From: Protula sp. h YS-2021
Taxonomy: Eukaryota; Annelida; Polychaeta; Sabellida; Serpulidae
DNA: 64,000 nucleotides
NCBI GenBank assembly: GCA_949752745.1
Contig: OX457031.1
Location: forward strand, 22,989,642 to 23,053,641
Reading direction: 5' to 3'
A model generated the notes under the pieces. That model was not told the DNA's origin, did no database searches, and saw only the letters and a list, made by a program, of their open reading frames with translations. Both the position numbers and the translations under genes were made by a program. Positions 42,590-54,250 of this stretch are shown here, in pieces (position 1 is the stretch's first letter; each line of letters starts with the position of its first letter).

Positions 42590-42930
42590 TCTACGTCTGT
42601 CAATTGTCGAATTTCCGACATTGATTGAACGTTGCACCAAAGGCATTGATTAAATGTTGGAAAAAGTTGCGTTTTGGTTGCGATCAAAAGAAACGACTAA
42701 ACAACGTTGCTTATCCAACGTCTATTCAACGTTGTGTCAAAGACGCTGGTTTGACGCTGGTCTGTGATCGCTGCCAATCACAACCAAAATACAACACCTA
42801 GTAAATGTTGTCTCACAGATGTTGGCAAGACGTTAATTCATGGCTACGACCAATCAAAACCAAGAGTTAATGTTGTGGTTTGGTCGAGTCGACGCCGCAG
42901 CCTCAAATCGGCGTTGGACCGACACTGGAA
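42590..42930. mobile_element. CCAACGTC-rich element, copy 3 (diverged)
   Basis: ACGTTG, CCAACGTCTATTCAACGTTG and TGTTGG motifs recur through 340 bp. GTTGCGTTTTGGTTGCGATC near 42666-42685 is roughly the inverse of a block near 42765-42795 (GATCGCTGCC then ACAACCAAAATACAAC). It is longer and more diverged than the other two copies and has no clear ends. Confidence 0.5.
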
Positions 42931-44164
42931 TGTTTTCTGGAATAAAATATAGCATAAACACCGACGCTGCCCTGAAGCAGCCTCACGTTAAATGCAATTC
43001 TTTGTTTGACTAATAACGTGACAATGGATATTTAAAAAAAAAAAAAACCCCGTAGCTGCGCTTTCTTCACGGTTGTGGCAATTACATTTGTGCCGTACAT
43101 ATGGTCGTTCGGTTTAGGACTTTGTTTTTAACCAACAACAATCACCGGATTTCACTGCTATTCTCGCCTTTTGTACTTTTTTTTATGAAACTGTGTGTTC
43201 AGTAAGATTAGAGATAAATGTTTATTAAGCACTGGCTTTGTAGTGACTATATGGGCCACAGGAAGAGGCTACGTTCTTTTGTAAAGCGTAGGAGTATATT
43301 TGCATGCGTTGTCAGTGACATGGCCCAGTAATTTTAAACTTGTTTTCAATCACGCAACGTCTACGCAAGGTGGATATGAAGCATAACGTAAATAAGGTCA
43401 ACTGTTGCATGACTGGGGAAAATGCTGTGATCTGCTTGGTCGATTCCAAACTCAATAATTTTTTTAATGCTGAGAGGAACTGAAAAGTTGATAAATATTG
43501 TAATAAAAACGGATGTGACAAATAAGTCACATGACAAAACAGATACTTGCTTATTCTTCTGAATAACTATGAATTAACTCTCATATTATTATTAACCAGC
43601 TGTGAAAATGTTGACCTAAATATAAATATTTTCTTACTGGCTAATACTGTTTCATGTGGACTCGAATTAAGTCCAATGTCTTTGAAATAGGTCAAAGACT
43701 GCACAATGTTTTCTTACCTGAGTTCCACTGTGAAATGACGCAGTAACTTTTTTATTTCCTGTGCGTTTTGTAAAACTGCACCGATAAGTCAAATCGAGGA
43801 ACCGAATTTCATTGCCAACAGCAACAATTGAAAAAGGAAGACGTCTCTTCAGCAGCATCTCACCTTTTTAATGGTATTGGTTTTTATATTTCTAGAGCTT
43901 GTAGTAGATGTCGCCCACATTCTTTTGACAACTAAAAGGCTTCGCATGGAAAGTTGTGTTCAGATTTCAAACAGACCAGGCCATTGTCAGTTCGATTGCG
44001 TGTATTTTTACGTGTAGATGGACTAGAGAGTGAGCCAAATTCGGATTCCAGTGTTTCTGGCTCACGCCACTGGTGATCTAAGCAACTCTTTATTCAACAC
44101 AAGCACACGCACACGGGCACCCACCCTCACACACATATACACGTAGAAAAGTGATTTCATTACA
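42931..44164. other. Gene-free stretch
   Basis: No supportable gene. A short CA-rich piece (ACACGCACACGGGCACCC, 44100-44140) lies just outside the truncated end of the DIRS-like element. Confidence 0.5.
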
Positions 44165-44169
44165 AACTA

Positions 44170-44602
44170 CATTTTTACTGATTTTATTGAAGTACTCGAT
44201 TGCTTGAAACCAGTCGTCCAAATACTGGAAGACAAGCCTATCCTAGCCCACGTTTTTAGCACTTTCCTCACTTTTAAAAGACGTACAACGGAAGTGCCAG
44301 AACCCAATATATCTTCCTTTACCTGGAAGCCTAGATACTTGCGATTTTTTGGGTAGGCGTCAGACAAATCTCTGGATGTCCCCCAATTGCCCAGTTGTAA
44401 CATTTCTTTGTATCCATTTTGAACGTAGTGGGCCGTAGTAGCTGATTCAAATCTAACAGATTTATAACTATTCTCCAACACCCCTGTTTTCTTGGGGACC
44501 AAAAATACCCTCTGGAAAAGCCCTTCTCGGAGTTTGGCATTTTCTCTATGACCTGTTCGTTAAACAACTCCTGAATCATATCTTCAAGAGCCATTTCCTG
44601 CT
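44170..44602 (-). pseudogene. DIRS-like reverse transcriptase fragment, frameshifted
   Basis: The minus-strand frame from 44594 reads QELFNEQVIEKMPNSEKGF, then a degenerate WSPRKQGCWRIVINLLDLNQ corresponding to the usual FLVPKK-GGWRPVIDLS-LN block, and PTTFKMDT. After a frame change come SRDLSDAY with a motif A Asp and NRKYLGFQVK. After another shift, YLDDW (44210-44224) is the intact RT catalytic motif C. The loop between DLSDAY and the following HPRHRKYL-type segment is shortened. These motifs fit the DIRS/Ngaro type of RT better than Gypsy or LINE types. The protein would copy element RNA into DNA; this copy is dead. Confidence 0.8.
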
Positions 44603-44699
44603 CGGAGGCCTAGCTGTAGGAGATGGCTAGATGTTCTGAGACTTTCAGCTATAACTGAACCGCGGGCCATCTGCCCCGACTGTCCGTTTTGAATGAAAG

Positions 44700-46040
44700 G
44701 GGATAACTTAATCGGAGTCACTTGGTTACTCGTCGAGGTGCCCCTATCGCTTTGTAAACATTCCTTCTTGAGATGTTCGAAACGCATCGTAAAGAGATGA
44801 GTATGTCCACGCCATATCGTGCTTCGTTTGTTACCTGTATTGCTGCAATGGCTGAAGTGCGGTCCTCCTGCTGCCTCTGCGCAGCGGCTCTCTCCCCTCT
44901 GTATAACCTCTTGAAACGGCCCAATTTGGATGTTTCTCTCACGTAGGGATGCCTATGGCGAGACATCAGAGCCAAGTCCTAGCAGAGCTCTTTGTTCTCC
45001 CAAGTTTACCTGCTGCTTTTCCTTTGGCGGGAATAATTGGGTCAGGCTCAAGATACTGGAATACCTCAAAATTTGTGCCGCCTTGACTGACGACCAGAAG
45101 TGTAGCAAGAACGCATCTCTCCTCAGCTGCACCATAGCGGTGAGTTCATTTGCCGAATTATTCTTAGTCATATCTCGGGTGGCCACTGAGACATATTCTA
45201 GTAACTTGAAAATTACCTCTTTCTGGACCGAGTTTACCCCAGTGCTTCAGCGTGTGGTCCTATTGAGGTTATTTTTAGCATTTGACAAGCCAATCCCTAT
45301 AGCACCTTAGCGTCTCTTTCAGCCAGGGGAATATCAGAGTCCGCAACCGACGGTGGGACTCTGTGTCACTGCAATTTGACTGCGTGGAGAGAGGACAGAT
45401 GGGTTTATGATTACACTTGCATAGCTCTCATTGTTGCCATCTCTTGTATCCAGGCTGGCTCCGAGGGAGTCACCTGACTAGGTATAAATATCGCTACTAA
45501 TTAGGGAGGAGCATGCTGTTTGTAGCTGCTGCGACACATCACCTATAGATGACAAGCTTCTCTAGAAGCGAATGCGAAATGACGACTGTGATGACAGAAA
45601 CGCTTCTCTTAGTATCTTTCTCTCCTTCGTGTCAAGGTCTGCGGCTCTCTCTGAAAACACGGAGCGATTAGATTTTGCACTCTTGTGATTAGCTCGACGT
45701 ATCCCCAGTTTGTTGGCTTCTTTCTTGAGCTGGGGCAATGATTCATAGAGGTTCGCGACTTGGATTCAGACATGCGCCTATGCTCTTCAAGCAGGTGTTT
45801 CCGGCCTCGTTTTATTTTTGCTGCGATTTGTCTCGATCGCCTTCCACTCTGTATAGGTGAGATGATCAACCTCCATACTGTCACGTGGGGGTGCACAAGG
45901 GATTATTCACTTGGGTATGTATACACTTGCTTACACTGTTGAGAAAGTTAGTAGAGCCACTTGGTTCTTCCCTTCCACTCTGATGCCTACCCAGGTAGTG
46001 GCCACTTGGTTTCCAAACACGCCCTCAGTGGAGGGAAGTG
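44700..46040 (-). pseudogene. DIRS-like gag remnant
   Basis: Minus-strand pieces at 45896-45609, 45186-44953 and 44975-44718 lie in different frames and cannot form one protein. At DNA level the block matches 12310-13060 in order, with shared words such as GGAAACCAAGTG, GTATGGAG followed by CTATACAGA, and GAGATGGCA(A/G)CAATGAGAGC. The piece at 45186 contains LRRDAFLLHFWSS-like residues in the place where DIRS-like Gag proteins carry a helical region. The cysteine cluster seen in the other copy is lost here. Confidence 0.6.
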
Positions 46041-46369
46041 TTGATAATTTAGTTAATCTAGCTGGAAAATTAAAAGCAACAGTGACGCTCTGCTAATTCA
46101 AACACAGCAGCCCTAGGAAGCTAAGCGACAAGACATGTGGAGAGAGCGGAACATATATCCGAACCCCTTGTCTCCGTGCTTTTCCACCGCGCAATCTGAC
46201 ACCAATCACCCAACAGGCAGTCACACTGACACTGTCCCTACGTCTTCAAGTAACGCTGAATCTGCTGGAGAAAAACGAAGAAACACTCTAAGGGGTAGAA
46301 CACCGATATTACTCACTCGTGGCTAACACTTTGATTTCTGACGGTACGCTTGGCATTCATAACACATCT

Positions 46370-46675
46370 ATTATTCCGCACTACCAGGCAAAAATAAGTA
46401 TCGAAAAGCCACACGAGTACCACTTATTCTGGAATCTTGGAGAAAATTCTTTAAAGATTTTCTTTCTAGTAATACGTCTATACTGCTCCGCGCATACAGA
46501 GGAATGGGGGTCAAGTGTTGTTGTCTTTCAGACTCCAGTCTTTCTGGTTTCACCTTATAAGGCAATTTTTGCAATGTTTCTAGGAAGGTTCAATTCAAAA
46601 TCCAAGCGACAATTACCGCAAAATCCCGTCTAAAGGTGGAAATTACGCTCGCTTTCGCGAACGTTAGCTTTTGCT
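46370..46675 (-). repeat. Terminal repeat of the DIRS-like family
   Basis: The minus-strand block aligns with 11649-11870 (plus) and with the interior of the 295-bp mini-element (minus, 14170-13990). Shared features are CACCTTTAGAC(G/T)GGATTTT, CCTTAT(A/G)A(G/T)GTGAAA, CTNGAGTCT(A/G)AAAGA and TATGCGCGGA(A/G)CAGTA. Three related terminal blocks in one window give the family-level definition used above. Confidence 0.7.
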
Positions 46676-46689
46676 CAATAAAAATGGGC

Positions 46690-47815
46690 AGATTAAGAGG
46701 GTGGTCTTATTTATGGGGTTCTTTGTAATGGTTTTGTAATGGAAAGAACACATAACCAAATTATTGGGCAAGATTATTAGAATTATTGCCGTTTTCGCTT
46801 TCCTGATTACAGATAACCTTGTCAGTCAGCTCTATGTTTTTGCCAAAAAATGACAGGAAAGAAAGGAAAGGAACTGATTTCTGCCGGTAAATCGACATGA
46901 ATGTGTATGGTCAAAAACAGCAACGGAAGCAGTCTTTTTTTTTCGAGTTAATGTATTTACGTTACGAGGACGAGGCCTTTGTTTATGATGTGTAACAATT
47001 TAAAAAAAGTACCCTCAATGTAGTCTAACAATAATCTCACTTTATAAACCATAGAACTGAACATCATTCAGGATGTTTTGACACTAATTAGTGAAACAGC
47101 AAGAGCTACAGAGAACGATATTGCAAACTTGTCGCAGATTTTTAAAATATTTTTATCAAATAAGTATTGAATAATAGATTTTTAATTTCAGGCACAGAAT
47201 GGATATTCTGAATAACAGGAAAAGAAATGAACGGAGTCATTTCTGAAGTGGAGGTACACTGCATGCCATAACAGCAGCTTATGTGCTGCTGTTACAAAAA
47301 CTTAATTAAGAGGTCTACTCGAAACATTTTTGAAGAGCTATCAGAGATGAAAATCCCTTGCCCAAACTTTCGTGTGTTTGGTTAAGGCAGCGACTAAAGT
47401 TGTGCCCCACTTGGTGAGTTTTTCAGTGGGTTACTGTCAAATTCTAAGATTGAGTTTGTCAGCCATTTCAGATTGTTCGACCCAGCATAAAATGAATCTT
47501 AATATTGCTGCTGACACTGTTAATGTGTGTATGATTTTTTCGATGATGACTGCTTAGGGTGTCTAAGGAATGGAAAAAATAACCGAGTCACTAAAATAGC
47601 AAATAAAAGGAAATCGCTCAGCCTGGTCTAAACATTTTCAGGGAAAAGAATAAAGAAATCTAAGACTTTTAAACTTTTAAAACTTACAAATTAATAACGT
47701 ATAAATATTATCCAGAGTGCCGTTTATAAAAGCATTAAACCATTTTTTGGGATAAAAAATAAAACAAGAATTTTTATTAATGCAGGATCCGCGAAATTTT
47801 CAAAAATAAAATGTG
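46690..47815. other. Gene-free spacer between two DIRS-like fragments
   Basis: About 1.1 kb of AT-rich DNA separates the minus-strand and plus-strand element fragments. I see no terminal repeat, gene or tandem repeat in it. Confidence 0.5.
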
Positions 47816-47959
47816 GAAAGAGTAGTCTGGCAACCTGAAGTTCGATTACTTCCTTCTGTTCAAATGGGGACCACGGGGCCTGTGACCTTCCATTCCTCTA
47901 CTTACCAATCGCCTCACAACCGTTTATCCATCTGCCTCGGAGAAAGCTACTGCCTAGCA

Positions 47960-48570
47960 CGAGATGATGAAAGATCTGGAGACTGTTGGGGCCTAGAAGA
48001 GATGCCAGAAAACTAACATGGGGTTTTCATCAGCATTTTCTTGGTCCCAAAAAAGTCGGGATGGAGATTTATCATGGACCTTTCATCCTCGGCAAGTTTC
48101 TTCACGTAACGTCATTTTAAAGGGATACTGCGCTGGTAATAAAGAAAGGGAATGGTAGCTATATCCTAAGATATCTCCAACAACACACACCACTTCACCC
48201 TGCGGCCGGAAAATGTCTGTACCTTCAGAAAGGGCAAATGTGCCAAAGGTTTCTAGCTCTCGTATTTGGTGTGGCTCCGTACGCTTTCCTCAAGGCCATG
48301 AAGGTGTCGAAACCGTGGGCACGTCTGCAAAGGTAATCCAGTCTTCTAATATCTGAATGATTTTTCTCTAGCCCACATACTACGCGTCGATGAACCAACC
48401 TGTTGGCTAGTCCATCACTCAGATAATTTAGTCAACCTGGCAAAGTCCGAGTTGACCCCAAAGCAAAGCATAGGAAAGAGATGGAACGTAATTCCGGATT
48501 TATCCCGCTCATCTAGCCGTCAGAAGATTGCCCAGGCCATTCAAACTATCCAGCTCAACCAACATGCAAG
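47960..48570 (+). pseudogene. DIRS-like reverse transcriptase, degenerate (YLND for YLDD)
   Basis: One frame reads LEEMPEN, a TAA stop at 48014-48016, then HGVFISIFLVPKKSGWRFIM and DLS, matching the conserved RT entry block. After frame changes come CQFLALVFGVAP, then YLND at 48350-48361 where the catalytic YLDD should be (first Asp replaced by Asn), and SELTPKQSIG, a conserved DIRS-type motif. At least three stops and two frameshifts, plus the lost catalytic Asp, show it cannot work. Confidence 0.8.
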
Positions 48571-48699
48571 CCTGTGAGTCATGGATGAGGTACTAGGCTG
48601 ACATCAGATATCATGGAAAACTACACTACTCTTTAGCATTAACTTTGGGCGATCCTTACATGTTTCAACCAGTGTCATCCTCTCCGAGCTCCCTGTTGC

Positions 48700-49060
48700 A
48701 GCTAGGCTGGTGATGCGACCCTGTCCTTCTCAGCGATGGCACCCTTCCATTCCACCGACGGCACCTCGAGGTAGAGCTCTAGATGGATGCGTTACTCAAA
48801 GGCTGGGGGATTTATTTCTTTCGCGACAAAGTGACAGGACGCGTGCCCTCTCCTTTCAACACCTGCATATACAGTGTATACTGGCTGGAAATAACAGTGG
48901 TTTGGATAGCCTTGTACAAGCTATCTAAACTACTGAGGGTAAGGGTGCTCTAACGCTCCTGGACAATGGCGCTCTAAGGTCCCTGGACAATTCAACGGCA
49001 ATGGCCTATTTGCACAAGCGATTGGTTATCAGATCCGTGCAACTGGCTGACTTCTTCACT
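48700..49060 (+). pseudogene. RNase H domain remnant of DIRS-like pol
   Basis: The frame at 48783 reads MDALLKGWGIYF, the place of the catalytic DASLTGWG-type motif of retrotransposon RNase H. Downstream, WLEITVVWIALYKL corresponds to the LELKAVxLAL helix. In another frame, SLDNSTAMAYLHKR (from 48978) corresponds to the LDNTTAVAYI strand with its Asp. The order and spacing fit the DIRS/retroviral-type RNase H that removes RNA from the RNA-DNA hybrid. Frame changes between the motifs show decay. Confidence 0.7.
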
Positions 49061-49110
49061 CAAAGTTTTCTTTATATTATCATATCGTCCTCACGGCTCT
49101 AGAAGCGGAG

Positions 49111-51419
49111 CGGTGATAGATTAATCCCCCCGTGCCCCGTCAATGCCTTACGTAACTACCTACAAGTGTCGGACCCATACAGAGCAGATAATCAGAAAGC
49201 CTTGATCATTTCCTTTATGCCTAACAGCTGTCAAAATGAAGCATAAAAATTATATTTTCTCAGCAATCGGCGAGAAGGCTCAGTCCATCGAAGATCTCTT
49301 AAAAGACTTATAGGTGAAACCCCACCATGTAAAACAGATAGCCACTTAGCTCTACGAAATGTGTCATTCGTAGAAATACTTAAAAGCGCTTGTTGTTCAT
49401 CCCTAAACTCTTTCATTAATTATTATCTTAAATACTTCTCGGAACATGAACTGTTCCCAATATGCCCAATCGTAGCTGCGGAAGCAACAACGATCTTAAA
49501 ATCTACTTACATGTGTAGTAGAGACCCACCCAACAAGATCAAGAAACAAGCCAAAAAGCAGGCGAAGACAAAAGGTGGCAATTTTAAGGCAAGAATCGTC
49601 AGTTTAACACACTAACTTAAAATAAAACCACAGTAGTGAATCCACTAGATCGTATGCGTAATATATTATTTAACCTTCCTAAATAACACAAGATCGGTTT
49701 TATTTCTGCTTTTGTCATTAATTTTTGTTCGAGCTATCCCAACGTACCTGTGTCCTTTGGAGTTGAAAACGATTTGCTAGATTCACATTTAACTTCGAGA
49801 GAATAACCATTGTGTGCTTAGGTTACGAATGCCTTGTTGTGATACGACAAGTAAAAGGGCAAAGAGTAAGCTTCAGTTACTTAACAAAAATACTGACACC
49901 TTGCAATTTTTGCCATGCCAATATGTTACTTCCTCATCGTAATGTACAAAAACAGTTATGTATTTTGGTGTGTGATTCCTGAATCAACACCTAGCATATT
50001 TTACACGTAAATGATTAAAAAAAGGTGTGATTATTTCTGTATCAGTTATCAAGCTTCATTTTATCAAATTTACAGTTTTCTTTCCTTTCCAAGGCATAAT
50101 TTCGTTATTAACCTATCAACAATAGCTTTGCAATAAAAGTAACATCGATTTTTTATCAAAATAAACACGTCGTTGAAAATACTTAGAATTTAGACATTAG
50201 TACATCATGAAACAGGAGCCTATTGAGCTTCACAATCCTTAGTTGTTCCATATTTTGTACTAATTATTGCTAAAACAATCCAAAGCAAAGGGATAAATAG
50301 GAATAAGTAGAAGAAGAGTGGGCTTGTGGAGGTTGTTGCCAAATGCCTTGGACATATTGTCAAGCGTTGTATTGCAACGATACAGTCATTGAGCATTTAA
50401 CATTAGCTCCATATTCTACTCCAGTTTCCGCGTACAGAACTCCACAAAGCAACAACCGGATTACGTCAGAGAGGATAAAACCAAAGAGCCGAAATTGCTC
50501 GCTCTTAATAAAGTGGTATCGTTCCGAAATACAATGTTACACAAAGTTATTAGGCTTATCTATTTCATTGTAATGATAAAGTTTCGACAATGAGGCGCTA
50601 TCACGAGAGGCGTCAGCCAATTACATCAAATACTATCATGCACAGTATAGATTGATTTACCTTTGCAAACTACTTAAGCTTGAGGTTTTCGAAGTCATAG
50701 ATTATTTAAGTAACAAATCAACTGTAGATAAAAATATCAAGGCAAAAGCAGTAATTCAGCCATAAAAAATCAATAATTGACTTGTCAGATTTGCATGTTG
50801 CCGTTTGCTTTTGTGTTGAAACAAAGCACATTTGTGAAATGTTGTGAAAAGATCGTGATGCAATGTAAAAGGTTTACAGATGGCGCATATTCATACAAAC
50901 CGAGCAAATTGGCATGTCGGAACTTCAACATTTCTTGCATTTACGCTACAGACGGCTGATGACATGATTAAGTACAGTTCATTGAGGACACCAGTACTTA
51001 ACTAATATTCAAATGCTTTTTTTGCATTCCTCTTCGATATTTTATGTCACGTAATTACGTTGTTATGACGACGTCAATACACGCTTTTAATGGTGTGTGT
51101 AGTGTGTCGTTTTCGCTACTGTAAGAGTTGTGAGTACGGATTTGACCTCCTACTGGTTGTACCAACTAGTCAAGATACTGCTATTTCCTTTAAACGGGCA
51201 CTAGCAATCAGACATCATAAAATATATTCTTCCTCAGACTCAAACAAAGTCCGTCTTAACTAACCACACGAATATCACCAGTCTTAACCACCAATGCTTG
51301 AACCTGGCAAATTCATCCTTTTACAATGTTCTTTGTTGATTGCACAAGAAGAGTTTGTATCGTTTAGGAGAATTTCCTTTTAGGGATATATTGAGTAGCA
51401 CACTTTACTTTAGTTTTCA
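49111..51419. other. Gene-free stretch
   Basis: No supportable gene. The plus-strand frame at 49361-49615 ends in a lysine-rich KKQAKKQAK run but matches nothing I know. The remaining frames are short. Confidence 0.45.
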
Positions 51420-51632
51420 ATTTTATGCTTTCACTACAAAGAGATTTATTCTAAAAAGGATACCCTCAATGGGTGTTAATTTTGAATTCCGTGATAGTTG
51501 ATCTAACCCACTGCATTCGCTTAGCTGAGTCAATTGAGCGAGCGTCAATCCCCTGCTTACCACCCCGAGCTGGAGTGAAACTCGGCACCTTGAGGATGAC
51601 CAGACCAACGCGCTAACCGTCACTCCCCTCGG
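51420..51632 (-). mobile_element. tRNA-like SINE head, minus strand
   Basis: On the minus strand from 51632, GAGGGGAGTGACGGTTAGCGCGTTGG resembles a tRNA 5' half with an A-box-like TTAGCGCGTTGG. About 40 bp later GTGCCGAGTTTCACTCC lies in the B-box/T-arm position but departs from the GGTTCGANTCC consensus. A body of at least 100 bp follows. The T arm pairs partly; there is no convincing anticodon arm. I infer an old tRNA-derived SINE. It differs from the 33-kb element. Confidence 0.5.
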
Positions 51633-53827
51633 TTACATATTTCTTTTATTGCAAAACTAATTGCATTCTGTGTTAATTTAGTCTACGGTAGGAGTATTTG
51701 GCACTGCTATTTTAATTTTTGACAATAGGAATGATGGTAAAAAAACTTGCGTGTTATACCAATGCCAGTAACCAACTATCACTTTTTCAGAATTTTTACC
51801 CTCCCTCTCCCATCCTCTCCTGTACGGAAATTTGAAGGGCACCCATTGATTTCCTATTGATCTTGCACATGCCTTGGCTGTATTCCTGAGTTACTACTTT
51901 ACAGATAAGCCCTAAACCATTTCTCAGTTTTTAAAGCTACCAATATACAGGAAATGTGCAACAAATCATTTACAAAAAGACAGTTAAACAGAAACATAAA
52001 TTATTTACGTTTGCAGACTTATAAGAAATAATATGAAATGAAATGCTTGATTTTCTAGGAATTGATTTTTTGTACGCTGTTATGATTCTGAATATTAACC
52101 TCATCTTGTTACAACTTACTTTATAACCTTTACTGGTTACTGTTGAACAATCGTAGCTGTGATTTTTATTAAAAACTGCAAACAATTTTATTCAAACATT
52201 AAAATGGAACACAATCAGTGAAATCGTCACTTAATTAGATTAGATAATGTTTAAAACGTCTTCTGACGGTGGTAAATAAAAATTTAATAGACACTGCAAA
52301 AACTACTCATACTACATAGTTGAAGAGGTATTTTATTTACTTTATTATTATATTTTACTGCTAAAGACTAGGAATGAAATGTTCAAGAAGAAAACATGTA
52401 CTACATTAACCAGGCTATGGGGCAGAAATAAAAAAACTTGCGAAAGGTAAGTAATAAATCACTCTTGGAGGTGCATTTGATGCTACAAATGTATTTAGAT
52501 TCGTTATTACGATTGCACAAATTTTCTGTATTTGAGTCTCTTAGGTACTTGACAGTTTATAAGTCACAGCCATGCAGAAAATTAAAAAAGGCAAATGTAT
52601 CCATACCAAACGGCAATTATAACTAAAATGAAGAACTAAATAAGAAACAGAAATAAACATGACGCCTCTTCATAACGGTAAATTGACAATGAGTGGAACG
52701 AAACACAAACCTCTTTTGCAAAGGTAATAATGTACTCAACTGTTGTCAGTAATTGAATTATCATTGATATTTGACGTAATTAAATAAAGTAGTAAAATGT
52801 AATTATTTACGATTTTTTAAAATAAAAAATGGTGAAAAACAGTCTACTTATACAAAATGTCTTGAAAAAGTTCATTGTTACGATTTTGATTTCCTGTGTT
52901 GTATACATATTATTTATGATTCAATTATTGATGTAAAGGAAAGTGCTACTCTTTGGATAGCAAGAAGAATGTAGTAATATTAAGGACCAGGTTTACACAC
53001 TCTTTATTCTGCTTACGTCACCTAACTGACAACTAGTAATTGTCCTGTGGTATTTTCTTACTAAAATAATGAAGTCTTTGATCTGTTTGCTGTCACTCAT
53101 GAAAGAACAAACATAAAACACACTTCCACAGGTAACAATTTCATGTTACTTGATCATATTGCCTTCCGTGCTGTTCATAGTTACATGTCGTTGTCAAGTA
53201 ACTTTAGAGACATTTGCATTTTCTCCCCACTTAGGAGACGGCTTTGCTTTCACATGCAAGTCCTATCTATTTGCTTTTATTCACATGTTTTGAGTCATAA
53301 ATAAATGTTTCTTTTCTTTATAAAGCATTGAATGAACCTGTAGCGTGCAATGGTCTTAAGGCTATTTTTGTACCAACTATTGTTAACAATGACAAACCGT
53401 TGAACCCATCATTAAAATACAACGAGTAAGATCTGGGAATGCCCGAATAAATGATTTTAGTAGGGACAAACTTCCAACATGCCAACGTGTCAAGATCCCC
53501 CAAATAATTAACTAAATAAATAAATAAGATCTATTTGGAATTTACCTTGTATCTTGTTAGCCATGGCCGAACGAAGATTTAATAGTATCTACTCAAAACG
53601 CCAAGGTGCGAAGGTGGAATAAAAAGAGGACCACTCGTCCGTTAAAGGTTACCCAGCGACTACCTTCCAGTGCTTATAACTGCGAAGTGTCTGCGTAACA
53701 GCGAACTGACCCTCGTTCCCCCAATGTATGACAGCCACGGAAGAGATGGCAGTAGGTCAGGGCTTGTGTCACGTGATGTGCTTCTTTACGTCGACCTTTT
53801 TAAAGATGCTCTTCAATTTAAAATGAA
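51633..53827. other. Gene-free AT-rich stretch
   Basis: About 2.2 kb without a supportable gene, RNA gene or repeat structure. The frames at 51970-52185, 52438-52626 and 53318-53503 carry no motif. Confidence 0.5.
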
Positions 53828-54250
53828 GCAAACACAGTGCCTCACAAGTGTAGCAAACACAGTGATTCACAAGTGTAGCAAACACAGTGATTCACAAGTG
53901 TAGCAAACGCAGTGCCTCACAAGTGCAGCATACACAGTGCCTCACAAGTGTAGCATACACAGTGACTCACAAGTGTAGCAAACACAGTGCCTCACAAGTG
54001 CAGCAAACAGAAGTGACTCACAAGTTTAGCAGCCAGAGTGATTCACAAGTGTAGCAAACACAGTGCCTCACAAGTGTAGCAAAAGCAATTCACCTGTTGG
54101 TCTGACTGCAGAGTGGGGTTTGATTTGGTGGCCAACGCTTTATCAACATTTAAAAATGTAGACAGTTTGCGATGGTTATTAGGAAGGAAATACAACTGTA
54201 TATACACACGCAGACACACAGACACACACACAAATATATATATGTATATG
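53828..54250. repeat. Composite repeat, copy 1: 25-bp minisatellite, unique block, CA/TA tail
   Basis: About ten copies of a 25-bp unit (GCAAACACAGTG, C/A/T-variable, CTCACAAGTGTA) span 53828-54080. They are followed by a unique block (54081-54201: CACCTGTTGGTCTGACTGCA and TTTATCAACATTTAAAAATG) and then a CA-rich and (TA)n tail to 54250. The same order recurs at 59731-60025. No protein is encoded; the frames across the array follow the repeat period only. Confidence 0.85.

Larger units (their letters stand above)
44165..46675 (-). mobile_element. DIRS-like retrotransposon, truncated: terminal repeat, gag and RT
   Basis: Read on the minus strand, the element opens with AGCAAAAGCTAACGTTCGC (46675 down to 46657) and CCACCTTTAGACGGGATTTT. 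It then continues through a terminal block ending near 46370, a leader (46200-46085) holding CTGTTGGGTGATTGGTGTCA, gag-related DNA (about 46040-44800) and reverse transcriptase (44600-44170). The terminal block, leader and gag DNA are co-linear with the plus-strand copy at 11649-13837. It stops just after the RT active site: RNase H, methylase, recombinase and the second terminus are missing. Frameshifts and stops make it non-functional. Confidence 0.8.
47820..49110 (+). mobile_element. DIRS-like retrotransposon fragment: RT and RNase H
   Basis: A plus-strand fragment with higher G+C than its flanks contains RT motifs followed in order by an RNase H-like domain, each in several frames. No terminal repeat, gag, methylase or recombinase is attached. 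It overlaps the RT part of the minus-strand copy at 44.2-44.6 kb, so it is a separate insertion, not the missing half of that element. Confidence 0.8.

Noticed and set aside
44930..45310. 126-codon plus-strand frame
   Set aside because: Antisense shadow of the minus-strand DIRS-like gag remnant. The plus-strand frames at 45760-46633 are also antisense to the same element.
44165..49110. One single DIRS-like element split by an inversion
   Set aside because: Both fragments contain the RT entry block and RT motif C, so they overlap in content and must be two copies.
53828..54080. CRISPR-like or repeat-protein array
   Set aside because: Contiguous 25-bp units without spacers; the period is not a multiple of three and units diverge without preserving a frame.
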